The position numbers and the translations under genes are program-made. DNA of 26,808 nt, taken from Elysia marginata. Its lineage: Eukaryota; Mollusca; Gastropoda; Plakobranchidae. The stretch's first letter is position 1, and each line of letters begins with the position of its first letter. The notes under the pieces were generated by a model. It worked only from the letters and a program-made list of their open reading frames with translations, was not told where the DNA came from and did no database searches. This document shows positions 1 to 12,900 of this stretch, piece by piece. The DNA is taken from positions 402,588 through 429,395 of the forward strand of contig BMAT01000636.1 in the NCBI GenBank assembly GCA_019649035.1. Reading direction: 5' to 3'.

Positions 1-130
1 CCTTACACCCACAAACACTCTTCCTTCTCTCCCCCGTCTTTTAACTTCCCTCTCTCTCTCTGACTATGTCTCCATCTCTTCCTTCTCTCTCTCTTAATCT
101 GTCTGTCTCTCTCTGTTTTCTTTCTCTCTC
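1..130. repeat. CT-rich low-complexity tract
   Basis: The sequence is dominated by TC dinucleotides and interrupted tctctct runs, with TGTC interruptions. It is a degraded (TC)n microsatellite inside an intron. Confidence 0.8.
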
Positions 131-190
131 TGCCTGAGTTTTACATTTTTTTCCACGAGAGGTCCAATTTTTAGTAAAAAATGCAAAGAC

Positions 191-253
191 CCGGAAAATC
201 GGGAAAACCCGGATAATCGGGAAAAGATGCCTTCTCCCGAAATTTCCCGATTA
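191..253. repeat. Short direct and inverted repeat cluster
   Basis: aatcgggaaa occurs twice in direct orientation (197-206 and 215-224). taatcgggaaa (214-224) is matched by its exact reverse complement, tttcccgatta (243-253), giving an 11-bp stem with an 18-nt loop. The origin is not recognised. Confidence 0.7.
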
Positions 254-809
254 AGTGGGTCCGACTGTATTTTTATCTTTGATACCCGGAGTTTCTCTCG
301 CATTGTGTCATTAATGAAAGTAAGTTAGGAATTACATAAGGAAATAAGACCACAGTATCACAATGTTGTGAGCCGTTTTTAATATAAACAATTTTTGTGG
401 AATATTATACATGCTGTATAGAGAAAAAATTACAACGAGAACCTTCAAAACTGATGGTGTTGTCTGTGATTAGTTTTATAATAAGGAAAGAAAAATAACC
501 AGCAATACAAAGAAATTACAGATGCTATAACAGTATCATCGATATGAAACAAAAACATTAAAAAAAACCAATAACATAACTTGGTTTGCTTTGTGATTGT
601 AATCATTTCAAGCATTTTTTTCATTGGTGTAAGCTATTATTATGAGTCATGTGAGCAAAGAATCAGTTGAGGGCAATGGAATTCATGTTTGAAATTTTTA
701 GTACACGGAGGAGATATCAACAACATAGAAAAGTTAATGTATCGTTCAAAATTTTGTCAGTGCTTTAAACTTTTTTTTTTTTAAACTTGGCTATCTGGTT
801 CCTGAACAG

Positions 810-953
810 GTGATGTTGTGGTGCAAGTGGACATTATAGACAAGAACGACAACCCCATGACATTCAAACAATCTAGCTACAACCATACAGTCAAGGAGAC
901 TGTCAGTATTGGGCAAGTTATCTTTGCTGTTACTGCAGATGATATAGATGAAG
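810..953 (+). CDS. CadN: CadN exon 1 of window: end of EC-A, start of EC-B
   Basis: The acceptor is ctgaacag/G and the donor is GAAG/gtaaat. The exon starts with two bases of a split codon and ends one base into the next. It encodes residues 1-47. The DKNDNP motif (residues 10-15) closes one cadherin repeat, and the first strand of the next follows, ending in the ADDIDE calcium-ligand segment. Earlier exons must lie left of the window, because the repeat closed here has no other part in view. Confidence 0.88.
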
Positions 954-3900
954 GTAAATCAGTTTGACCGTAGAGCTCTCTAATCCCATCTAGTTTAAAA
1001 GAAAAGTTTTAAAAAAATATATCAAATTTGTCTGGAAATTATTTTTCAAATTTTAATCAAAATTTGAAAGGTGTTAAGAGAAGTTTTATCCAAGGTGTAT
1101 GTTACTTATCAATTGACAAAAGCCAGAATTTTTTTTTCCTTTTTATGCTGTTGCTATTTATGACATCAATATCATTGAGATCATTTGAAATAATTTTCTT
1201 GTCTTTATTTCTTGCCATTGGTCCTTATAAGCTGGACTTCAGAAGTAATTAAAAGAAATAAGCTAAAATTCATTTAAAACACTGTTTTTCTCATTCATTA
1301 CAATTAAAAATTTGCCAAAAAGTTCATTAACTTTTTAGATAATAATAATTTCAAACAGTTTTAGCATTCTTTATGTTCATTTGAACTTAAAGTATAAAAA
1401 TGTAGGCTTTTGATTGATTTGAGGTGTTTGTAGAAAATGCATGGAGGATTTTGAATAACTGAGTTTATGAGCTGAGCTGTGAGGCTGTTTCTGTCAATTT
1501 CCCTTTTAATTATTCTCAATGTTTACATTGCAACAAATACAAATTCTAAAACCATCATTTCACATATTTCAGTTGATCAAGGTGGACTGAAATACAGGTT
1601 TATCTCTGAAGAGGAAATACCTTTTGATATACGTGACCAGACGGGTGAGATTATTGTAACAGGAAAGCTGGACTATGAAAGCGAACACAAGGTAATTGAT
1701 ATAAAGATAAACATGAATGTCTGAAGCATAGGTGCCATTTTCATAAAATAGTGAAAATTTTACCCAGGTGAGATTTTTTTTTGATGTTTCTTTCTACCTA
1801 CGGCTGTCACCTAATCTCTTGACAGATTTTCTGCTAACGGGGCTGCAAGAGCACGCCCCTTGACCCCCCCCCATAGAAAAGCTCTTGTCTTAGGTGGTTA
1901 CACCTTCTGTCAGAGCGAGCACAGCTAAAAGTGGTTCTTCCTTTGAAACTTGTGAGGTGGCGCCTATGCGAAAACCTTATAACGCGCTTTACTTATACAT
2001 AGCTATATTGCAAAAACTAGCAAAGATATCTACCAATCAGACTGTATATTTGGTGCTTTCAGCATAAAGTACTTTTTCTTTTCTTTTGCATAAAAAGCCC
2101 TGTCAATGTAAAATCTCTATTTAAGACATTTATATGTCTTATGGTAAAATATTTTTATGTAAAAATTATTTGAATGAATAGAAATTTGAATATAATCACC
2201 AAATCTTCTTCTTTATCTTAGTTTTAAATTAACTAATATTTTTAGATATCACCAAATCTTCTTCTTTATCTTAGTTTTAAATTAACTAAAATTTTTAGAT
2301 AGTTACCAATCATATTTTGTTTATAAGATATAGGCAAGCTGTAAGAAATAATTCGGTTAAATGACAAAACTGTAAAAAAGTAAATAAAATTAAAGCTTGA
2401 CAATTTTTTTTGTGGCTCTGGAATGTCGTCAGTGTTAAGAAATGTGTATGTATGCTTTTGTATCAAACCATTTGTCATAACCATGTTAAAATTTACCTTT
2501 CTATTTCATGTATAAAAGTTATTTCAGTCGCTTCACAGCATGACTCTACGTTCTTTTTCTTTATAAAGAAAAATGTTGTGGTAATTTGAGTTTTTTTTTC
2601 CTGTAACTCTTTTGATGAAATTACCAATGTATTTATTGTGTTCTATACTTTCATACTTTTCAGCGATACGACCTCATTTTGCATTCTCGAGATAGTGACA
2701 ATATTTACACAGCAAGCACTACTGTAATCATAGAAGTGACAGATGAGAATGACAATCCGCCTGTGTTTGACCAGTCAGAGTATGTCATAGACGATCGAGT
2801 GGTAGAGGAGGATCATACTATCACCCCAGAGAACCCGATGGTCCTCATGACAGTGAGAACTCCTTCAACTTAAGCTTTATTACTAATAACTAAAAATAAG
2901 ATACCTGTACTCATCCAGTAGTTTGGTTCCTTTTTGTCTTGCTAGCTGTAAATATTTACTCGTCAACTTAAGTATTGTCAATGTTTTATAAAGCATAGCT
3001 CCAGGCCTTTTGTTTTGTTTTCTTACTAAAGCTCTTTACAGACAGGAATCGGCATCACTGAATGATATCCGTCTTCTTTTTATATTTTTAAGTGACGCAA
3101 GAGCTTTTCCTTGAATAAGTTTTTTCTTTAAACAATTAAAAATTGTTTTCTTTCAGGTGAGAGCCAAAGATTATGATCTTTCTCGGACTACCAATATGCG
3201 TTATCGTCTCCTTGGCGAAGGCACTCAACCTGGGGACAAACAGTTATTTACAATTGATCCCACCAGTGGTACCATCTCCCTCATAACTGGGTTAAACCGT
3301 GATGAGCCGTTTGGCAAGTCTGAGTACATATTTACTGTGGAGGCCCAAGATGAGGACATAGATCCTCAAAAAGGTTACACCAACATAAAGGTGCTTGATT
3401 TTATTTTTATCTGTTTCAAAAGACTTTTTAGTAAAGAAAAGAAGAGGTATAAACGTGTGTAGGTCAGACAGATTGTGGTATAAGTTTTTATTTTTTCCTC
3501 TTGGGTTTGTTGATGATATCCCTTAGTGTAAAGACACGTTTTTTTCTGTTCTCCTCTATGACTATGATTTCTTGTTGTTACTTTTGTTGATATGCTTTGC
3601 CTTCTTGCCAATTATTAATGTAGTTACCTATGATTTTTTACAGGTGAAGCCCAAGGATATAAATGACAACCCACCTATATTTGTTAGACATCGCTTGACA
3701 GGAGAAGTGGATGAACATTCCCCTCCACGTATGTTCCAAGTCTGTGGCTTTTAGGGTTTTAATAAATGAGCTCGAAAGATTGATGCTAAACTGCTTTGAT
3801 AATCACATGATAACCGTCAAGAACTTGCCGCTCTTTTTCAGTTGTTACTGCAATTGTTTGTTTTCCATGTCTTTGAAGTAAATTAATAAACTGCAAATTT

Positions 3901-6900
3901 ATGTCTTAATTCTTTGGTTTAAATATGAATATTGGGAAAAAGCACAGAAAAGTAAAAATTAATCCTTTAAAATGTATGTAACAAATAGTTCAACAAGCAA
4001 TTAATTTTTTACAATAACTTACTAAGCCAATTCTCATATTTTTTAGCTCTTAACCTTTTCAAACATATACGTATATTTTAGAAAATTCCCAAAAATGTTT
4101 GTTTTCTCTTATAAACAAATATTTAAAAAAAAAAAAAAAAAAAAAATCATATTTTCAGCTGTCTTAAGTAAGTCAAAAGCAATTTTCATATTAGATTTTT
4201 GAAAATTTCTACATACTACCCTGTTTCTGAACTTCTTGCAAATTTTTGCTACAGGTTGGTTGGCAAAAAATCGAGAAAACTATCCACCCATCGCCGTTGT
4301 GATATCACATGATTACGACTACAAAGAGAATGGTACTGTTACCTATGAAATTGTGAGCAGTCCCACTACATCTGATGAGAATTACTTCAATATCGATGAG
4401 CATGGAAACATATACTCTATGGTAATTTTCATTCTATAAGATCTTAGTAATATTTTTTTTTATCTCATGACAGATTTTTTTTTTAAAATGAACAGATTCT
4501 AGCTAAAAACTTAAGTAGGTTAGAGCCTTGCTGTACTCAGCCTGCCTAGGAACCATGGCCTGGCGACCCTGAGCTGTTTTGTTGTTTTTATCCCTACTGC
4601 ACTAAAACTGAATCTATTTCCTTTCTTTTATTTTTAATTGCTTTTCACAAAAGTTTCAGATAAACTTCTTCTAAACATTTTATTTTTTTTATCATAAAGC
4701 TAGAAATTTACCAGATCTAGACTTAGTCCAACAGCTTGCTTTAGATCTAGTGATGTAGATTAAATGTAGATCTAGATCTAGATGTAGGATATACAGCTAG
4801 ATAAATTCCTTTTGTCAGTCTGTGCCAGAGTATTCTAAGACTGCTTTAGCTGATTCTCAAAGAACAGACTAAGACCTTGAGCTTGATGCTAGGTGTTCTT
4901 TGAGTACATTCTACATACTCCACTTACTTTTATTCCTCAGGTGGATGCCAAGTACCTGGACAGAGAGTCCAGGCCGAAGCTAGAGGTGGTAGTTAGAGCT
5001 AGAGATGGGGGCAGGGAGCCTTTAACTTCAACAGCAACTGTTACCATCATTCTTCGAGACATCAATGACAATGCTCCGGTTTTCACACAACACGTTTACA
5101 AGTAAGATTGCCTTCCTGATTTCCTAGTGGGCTAGTCAGGACACAATTTTTTTTCCTTTAGAAATATTTCTGTGAGATTTTTAGGTATTTAAAATATTGG
5201 CACATTTTTATCCATTTTTTGCTTTTGCAAACATCATAAATTTTGTACTAGTATGGATTCCAGAACTTTGTCTTGTTATCAAAAACTAGCTTATTGGAAT
5301 AAGACTTTATTTTTGTCAATTCAGGCTAATTCTTGTACAACATTAGGAGGATGTGTAGTAGTAGCACAAAATGAGCTGAGTTGCAGTGGTATTCAAATTG
5401 ACAAAGTAGACATTTCTTGTAAATAGACATTTCTTGTCATTCAATTAAAATTTACTGAAAGTGTTTCCTCGTGGGCAGTGAAAGTTTATAATTCATTTCA
5501 TCCATTTATTGATGTGTGAAAATGATATATATATTCAACTGGAGGATGTACTAAAGAATTTACAAATCCTTCGTACTTTTTCTTTTACCTTGTTTTTTCA
5601 TTTTCTTAAGAATTGGTCTCACTGATGCTCAGCTTTCAAAATGCAATAGCTCGGGTCACAGTCAAGGTATCACGATGATCTTTTCCATTGCCTTAAAAGG
5701 CTTGCAAGCAGCTTTTAAGTAATGTATACATCTCCAGATGTCTAAAGTTCTGCAACTAGGCTCATGCTGTGATACTGCTACACATACATTGAAAAAAAGC
5801 AAGCAGTAATAATTATATAGTATAAGAATATTTTAAAATGGCATTTTTCGCTCAGTGTGCAAAAAAGAATTAATATTTCCATTGTTTAAATTGTCTTTCT
5901 GTATCTATTTCACAGTGCAACAATGTCAGAGAACTTTGTAGAAGGAGTTGTCACAGAGGTTCATGCAACTGATAAAGATGAACTCAAAAATGCAGAGCTG
6001 ACATTCTTGTTAAAGGACAAAGACCAGGATCACTTCAAGATTGACACACTTGAAAACCGTGGCATCATCTCCATTCACAAGGTATAGGGAATGAGATTTC
6101 AAAAAGTTTTTTAATGTTACGTTGCTTAAAGACAGATTCTAGAAATTTAGCAACACAAAATGGAGAAAGGCAAAGACGACAAGGACACCAAGCATTCTAA
6201 GGGCTTGATATTCGGCACCGTAAGCGTTACTTTGAAAGACTACCGGTAATGATTTAAATGGGTTTAACCCATCCAAGAAAAATGTTCCCAAATTTACAGG
6301 TTACTGTTGCCTCCTGTAGCCTATTGAGACGTGATCAACTATGGATACTGCATCTAGTTTTCAGACACAGTTACTACATGCTTGATTTTCCCCCTACATT
6401 TGTTAAAGTTTTAAATCATTAGAGGTTTTAAAATGTTTATATTTATTAAAATTCTTATTTATATTTATTTTGATATCTTCATGAATAGTTTCTGTGTAAC
6501 CCCTTCACTGCCTATACCCCAAGTGAGACTTAATGAAATTTTTTAAGAATACTAAACTTTTGTCAAAAGCTGGACAAATTATGTTCACTATAAATGCAAA
6601 GCTTTTCCTTGGTCGAAAAGGTTGCTATAAGCCTTTTATCTTGTTATTGATTTGACAAGCTTGCTTTGATAAATTTATGTTAGAATTTCAAAGCTTGCTG
6701 TTTCTTTCTTGTAACCCGCCCCTGATTTAGGCCGTGGACTTTGAGAAACTGTCCAAACCTGTGTTTGAGTTGAAAGTTGAGGTGCGAGACAACAATGAGA
6801 GCCATATTGATACAGCAGTTGTGCGCATCACAGTTCTTGATTTTAATGACAATTTCCCTAAATTTTACGACGAATTCAAGAAGAGGTAGGCTACATTTCT

Positions 6901-9900
6901 CATTATAGCTTTCTCTCCCCCCCCCCCCTGTTTTCTCTTTTTGAATGAAACTTGTCTTCAAGCTTTTTGGATATAATCATATTGATTAATAAGATACTAA
7001 ACTTTTTAGCTGCAAATTTTGTGTGCCAAGTACAGAGTAACAAAAATTAAGGTTCTTTTTATTAGTGCCAGCTAGAATGATGTACACAAAAAAAAAAAAG
7101 AAATACTGGAAAGAAATTTACAAAGCCTAAGGAAAGTATTAAAAATTTTCTGTAGTCCATAGGCATAAAGTCCAGATTCTATGTTCTTTAGTTTTACTTT
7201 GTTCAAGAATTGAAAATTTCCATAGATTTAATAAGACTTATTTACCCTTTTTCTTTCAATGCGATCAATGATCATTTGGTTTACATTTTATTCCAGATCA
7301 ATCAAAGAGAATACAGAGCCAGGAAAAATCATAGCTATGTTTTCAGCCAATGACAGTGATTCTGGTATCAATGCTGAGTTCAGGTAATCCTATTTAATTT
7401 CTTTTTCAGATTCCTTTATTGTCATTCAGTGTAAAGAGCAATATTGGCGGATATCTAATGGTGTGTAGGGGTCCCACAAAATGAATCTATGTGTGGAATT
7501 TTGCGATATGGAGTTATATACCTCCTCATTTAAGAGGCCTTCAAAAGCTCTATGAGATGGTTAAAGTTTTTTGAATATTTTGATGAGGTAATAAGTTTTC
7601 TTTTGCACAAAAAAGACAAGGAATCCAAGTGATCTAGTTCTCAAAAATTGGAGAAAATTAGACATCAAGTTTTCATTTTATAAAAACCAAAGGGCATTAA
7701 AATGGTCTTACAAACTCTAAAACAAATTTAACATTTTTATCATTTTTTTCCTTGATGGTCTTATAAGTGTTTACGATAAAAACCTCAAAAGCTTTTAAAT
7801 TCAGAACTAAAAAAGTTTTGAATAAAAATTTGACCCGATACTAAAAAATACCCATTTTCTTGAATATGTCAGCACCACATGTGGACTCATTTTGTGTGAG
7901 TGCTACAGATTGGTACTTAAATTGATCTTGACTAATGAAATTAAAAAAATTCTTTGATAATTTGTTGAAATTATACTTTGATTAATTCGAATTATCTTTT
8001 ATGTGAAGTTGTCAAATTGAACAAAACTATTGCTGTTATCCTCATCTATTGAAAATTTATATTATCACCTGTATAACCTATGAACATAATGTGATGTAGA
8101 GCTTTATTCAATTGTGAACTGGTTGTTGTTTAGCTTTAATTGTTGAAGTCCCAACCATAATCGTTGTGTAACCTGTCTTCCACCTTCCTGTAAATGATGT
8201 ACATAGCCCTACAATAATGCATGGGGTGTGTTGGGAAGATGCCTAGGGACAAAAGAGGCAAACCTTTGTCTGTGAGAACTATCAAGTTTTACAATGTAAG
8301 CAGAGCCTGCTTAAAGTTTGAAGTCTAGAGGTGGCAGGGATAGAGAAAAGGTATAGTCTCAATTTGAATAGATGGAGAAGTAGTAAAAAAAACAATGGAA
8401 GGTGGATTTTTTTTTGTCTTGATTGAAGCTTCATACACAGATGCTGAAAGCTGATATTTGGTTACACTAACCCCTTAATGCATATAAAAGTTATGACTGT
8501 TTGAAACCTTAACTTGTGTAAATATTTTCATTAAATATTTTTAATAAATAATTTGCTATGAAAGCAAGTTAATTTTGGATCAGAAATTGGAAGAAAAAAC
8601 CAAACCTGCCATCTCTTCTGCTTTTTTGTTTGTAGAAGTATAGAGTCCAAATATTACTGTTGTCACCTTTTTCACTTTTTTTTTTTTATTATTGATTTTT
8701 TTTAAAGGGAAAAAACCATGACAAAAGAATGATGTTAGTGTCCAGACAGCATGCTTAGGCAATTGGGAGGAAAGGGAAGAACTTTAATTTCACATTTAAT
8801 CTTTTCTTTTACCAATCCTCAGCTACCTAATTGATCATGAATCTGATACACGCCGGGAATTTGTTATCGACTCCAAAACGGGATTGGTAAAAACTAGAAA
8901 GAAATTGGACAGAGAGGTGCAGGCCAAAATGGAAATTCTTATCAAAGCTGTAGATAAAGGTAAGAATTATTTTTCCTTTAACTTTTTTTTTGTTAATGAC
9001 CAATGCTTTTAGAACACTGTGGTGTATATGTATGCGTTTACTTCTTTCAAGCTAGCTCTTTCCTCTCCCTCTTTCCTTGTCTCCTCTCCTCCTCTCTCTT
9101 TCGTACTAAAGTGGTGTTCTTATACAAATTAGTGCTTGAAAATGTCCTGTCTTTAAGACCTGTTTTTATGTTTCCTCAGTAAGTCTTAATCACTATTAAT
9201 TTTCCCTGGCTTTTCCTCAATCATTCTTGCACACTATTGATTTTCCCTGGCTTTTCCTCAATCATTCTTGCACTCTATTGATTTTCCCTGGCTTTTCCTC
9301 AATCAGTCTTGCACAGTATTAACCTTTTCTGGCTTTTTCTCAAGCAGTCTTGCACACTATTAACTTTTTCTGGCTTTTCCTCAATCAGTCTTGCACACTA
9401 TTAATTTTCCCTGGCTTTTCCTCAATCAGTCTTGCACACTGTTAACTATGGCTTTTTCTCAATCATTCGTGCAAACTGTTAATTTTCTCATGCTATCATG
9501 TTAACCAGGGGATCCTCGTCAAACCGGTACAGCCACTTTGATGGTGATGGTGACTGACGTCAATGACAATTTTCCAGAGTTCAAAGAAGATTACAGACCT
9601 GTTGTCTATGAAAACATGAAACCTGGCGAGAACGGAGTGTCTTTCCCACTACATGTATGTAAACTGTGGATTCCCCCCCCCCTCATTTTATTAAGGAGAT
9701 TCATGGTTCAGTTTTTTAAGTACAGGGGGTTCTAAGGCCCTTTTTCTATATTTCAATCTTTAGCTAATTTTCACCTACACAATCATTAGGCAATTTGAAT
9801 TTGTATTTGTTGTTAGTAGTAATCTTCAGTTTATGTGTACACACAAGTACCCAACATGGCTTGGTTGTCAGGGTGAGCAATTTTCGAATACCCTCTTAAA

Positions 9901-12900
9901 GCAAAAATTATTTGCCAATTCATGTGCCAAACTGGGCCTAATTTGACCCAGTCATTCATCACAAGGTGCACAACTGTAAGTGCTAACTGTTGGAATCAAG
10001 AAGTTTTTATTTTTACAAAGTATATATTCAGGATGGCAAAGTATCAGGTCAGGCTTCCAGCTTCTTTTGAAATTGTATAATGTTTGCATTTTTTAGTTGC
10101 ATACTTTCTTAAATGTCTTTAAAACTTCGCTATGTTAAGCAAAAATAAAAATGTTTACTATCATTCACTGTTTTATCAAGATTTATGTTCTTTTGTAGGT
10201 CATTGAGATCTTTGCAAAAGACAGAGATACAGACAAATTTGGAGGACCTTTTGAGTTTGGACTGCCGAAGAATTGCAAAGCTGAGGCTTGTAAAAAATTT
10301 GATCTTACTTTTAATAAAGGTAAGTTTGTTTCGAGAATTTTATTGTTTCAGTACATTAAATAATCAACTCAGTTGAACTTTCTCTTGTCTCAAGCATACT
10401 CTATAAGTTATTTGTCGCAAGGCAAGTTACAGTCTTGACAAGATATAAGTCTGGACTTAAATTGCATGTTATAAAATTATATCTATCTGTTGAAAATCCA
10501 GACATTGGAATGACAATAGTTCTTCTCATACAAAGGGATTAACTTTTATAGAGAAAATTCACATGTTTTATGCCTTTATTTATTTATTTTGGTTCTGGTG
10601 AAATTGAGAGAACTGCGTTTTAAAGGTATATTGAAGAAAGCTTCATTAGTCTTTTTTTGTCATTTTGCACACAGACAGAGACAATGGTTTTGGAACGGCC
10701 ACTATCACGACAAGTTCTGTGTTTGATAGAGAGAAAGCAAAGACGTACGAGCTGCCAATTGTGATGTCTGATATGCGTGGCAGAGGAGGCTATGAATCTA
10801 TGACTGGCACCAACACGCTCACAATTGTTATCGGAGACCTCAACGATAACGAGCACTTCCCAGGCCACCAGGACATCTTTGTGTATAACTACAAAGGTAA
10901 GCAGACATAGAATAGATTAGCTTTTTATCATGTCGAACTCTAAGACTCAACGCAGTGTTGCGCTGTAGCGTCTGTACTGTAGCTGATTTAACTTGCACTG
11001 TGCAAATGAAAGTATATGTTCTGTAGTAACCGCGCAGCGTAGCTCTACCGTTTCCTGTGCCCAGCCTGACCCAAAAACCTTGCTAGTCGCGTCAGACGCG
11101 TTTTTGAGCACTGACCAATAACACGTCTAGCAGGACTAGGGTGGCAGCCCCGCTTTGTGATCCATTTTACGGAATATGGACCAAGTCAAATAAAAAACAG
11201 CAAAAAGTAAACAATTTTGTATTCTTAATGTTATAAACATTACTTTACCATAAACTGCCGATTTTATGCTTTTTAAAAATGTTATTAAATACTAAATTTT
11301 CCAATCAAAGTGTTGACCTAATTTTGACAGTTTGTTTACATCAGTAGACCTGTGGTCTAGACAAGCCTATTGAGGCCTGTCTACTTCTAGATCTAGTTAA
11401 GAGTATAGATTCTAAGTTAAAATATATCTCTATACCTAGACTTTAGATAAAAAAAATCAGTTAGAGCTAGATTTGAAGCATTCATCATAGAGATCAAGAC
11501 AGGTCATAACCATGCTTACACAAAGCATAAAAACAATAATAACACAGACCTGTCAGTTACCCAACCCATTGTGTGGCTGTATCAAGCGAAACTCGCGCAA
11601 GCCCAGACACAGGCATACAGAGCTACACTGTGTTGAGCCTAATTCTTGTACATTTTTATTTTGTACGTGTACCATAGCAACGCGACCTGACAGCCTCGTT
11701 GGCTTTGACAAGCAGGCAGCGTTCTCGCGGTNNNNNNNNNNNNNNTACTTTTTGCAGGTGTTGTGTTCACGCGATAGTTTGACGTACTAAACATCGTCAG
11801 ATTGTTATGAAACTTGGCATACATTCAGATGAAATGCCGATCTTTCACGTGATTGTTTTGTTTACAATGTGCAGTTCGTAGAAGCCTAGATATGAGTTTG
11901 TAAAGTTGAAGACCTTTGTTTCGTTTCCTACGGTCCTTTCACTGCGAGGATACTTTGAGCTGTATTCTAAGAAAGCTTCTGTTTATTAATATGTATAGAA
12001 TATGCAATTTGGTGCGGTAGTTTACAAATAGTGGCCTTTTAAATGCAAGAAAAATGGTGAAATGCGATCGGCAAATCGTGACTCTAGGTCTAGGGAATCG
12101 GCACCCAGGAGTTAAGCCCCTTACCCACTCAAGTAGGCAGGTGAAGGATGCCTGTTATCACAAGATGGGGATGTGCTCAAGTAATACCGCTTTTTGATTG
12201 GTCACATTAGAGAATGTTGACGTGAACTCTCGCGAGTTCAGGGGTCAAGTTTGTACAATCGCACTTCATTTACCTTTTAGTAAGGTACTGGTAGATTCTA
12301 AGCCTAATGAATTGCGCATTTTCTGCTCACCACATTATATTTTAATCGGAACTGGAAAAGATAACTCAAGAATTGTTCACATATTTAAAGCTTGTTTTAA
12401 TTTGTTTCAAAGAAAGTTATGGCTATTTTGAAGAAAACTTTTCCTTTACAGTATTTGTCATCAAGGTTGCTCGATCTGCCCAACGCAACTGGGAATTTGC
12501 TGTGGTAGATCTAGTTTTTCCCGACAATAACATATGCCGAACGCAAAGCGCATTTCTTCATCATTTTATGCCTGACCTTGAAGTAAATGTATAATTAAAG
12601 ACAATCAACGCTTTTCCGTCTTTCTTTTTATGAAATGTTATGTTTTCTTCTCTTTAGCTGGCATTACGAGATCTATTTCTGTACTTTTTAAACTAAGAAA
12701 AAACATGAATGACCGCATTAGTTGACTTAAACCACCAGTCTATTGGATGCATTTGGAATAAGTTAAAACTGAATTTATTTACTGATAAGCCTGGAAATAC
12801 AGGTAGAAAATCAAGAAAAAAAATAGGTCCCCCCCACTAATTTTGTTTTTCTTAATCAATTCATATCAGAGGTATGATGAGGCTTGAACTCTTGATAAAG

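Larger units (their letters stand above)
1..809 (+). other. Intron upstream of exon 1 (3' part)
   Basis: The stretch is non-coding. It holds a CT-rich simple repeat (1-130), a small palindromic repeat cluster (191-253), and AT-rich sequence ending in a T run and the acceptor at 808-809. I see no EC-repeat motif in any frame. Confidence 0.75.
1692..2663 (+). other. Intron 2 (972 nt)
   Basis: It contains a possible degraded mobile-element relic (1726-1969) and a 53-bp tandem duplication (2195-2300). The rest is AT-rich with nothing recognisable. Confidence 0.75.

Noticed and set aside
6160-6249. 29-codon ATG frame with a lysine/aspartate-rich start in intron 8
   Set aside because: It is short, lacks recognisable similarity, and is consistent with chance.
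8179-8406. 10-bp inverted pair tccaccttcc / ggaaggtgga as a possible TIR
   Set aside because: The arms are short, do not extend, and show no target duplication.
11512-11790. 92-codon + strand frame in the CpG-rich block
   Set aside because: It runs across the N gap and has no recognisable similarity or splice context.
12432-12594. Open stretch after a ttcctttacag acceptor-like site, considered as an alternative exon
   Set aside because: It has no cadherin, EGF or LamG pattern, ends in a stop, and is not needed to keep the frame between exons 14 and 15.
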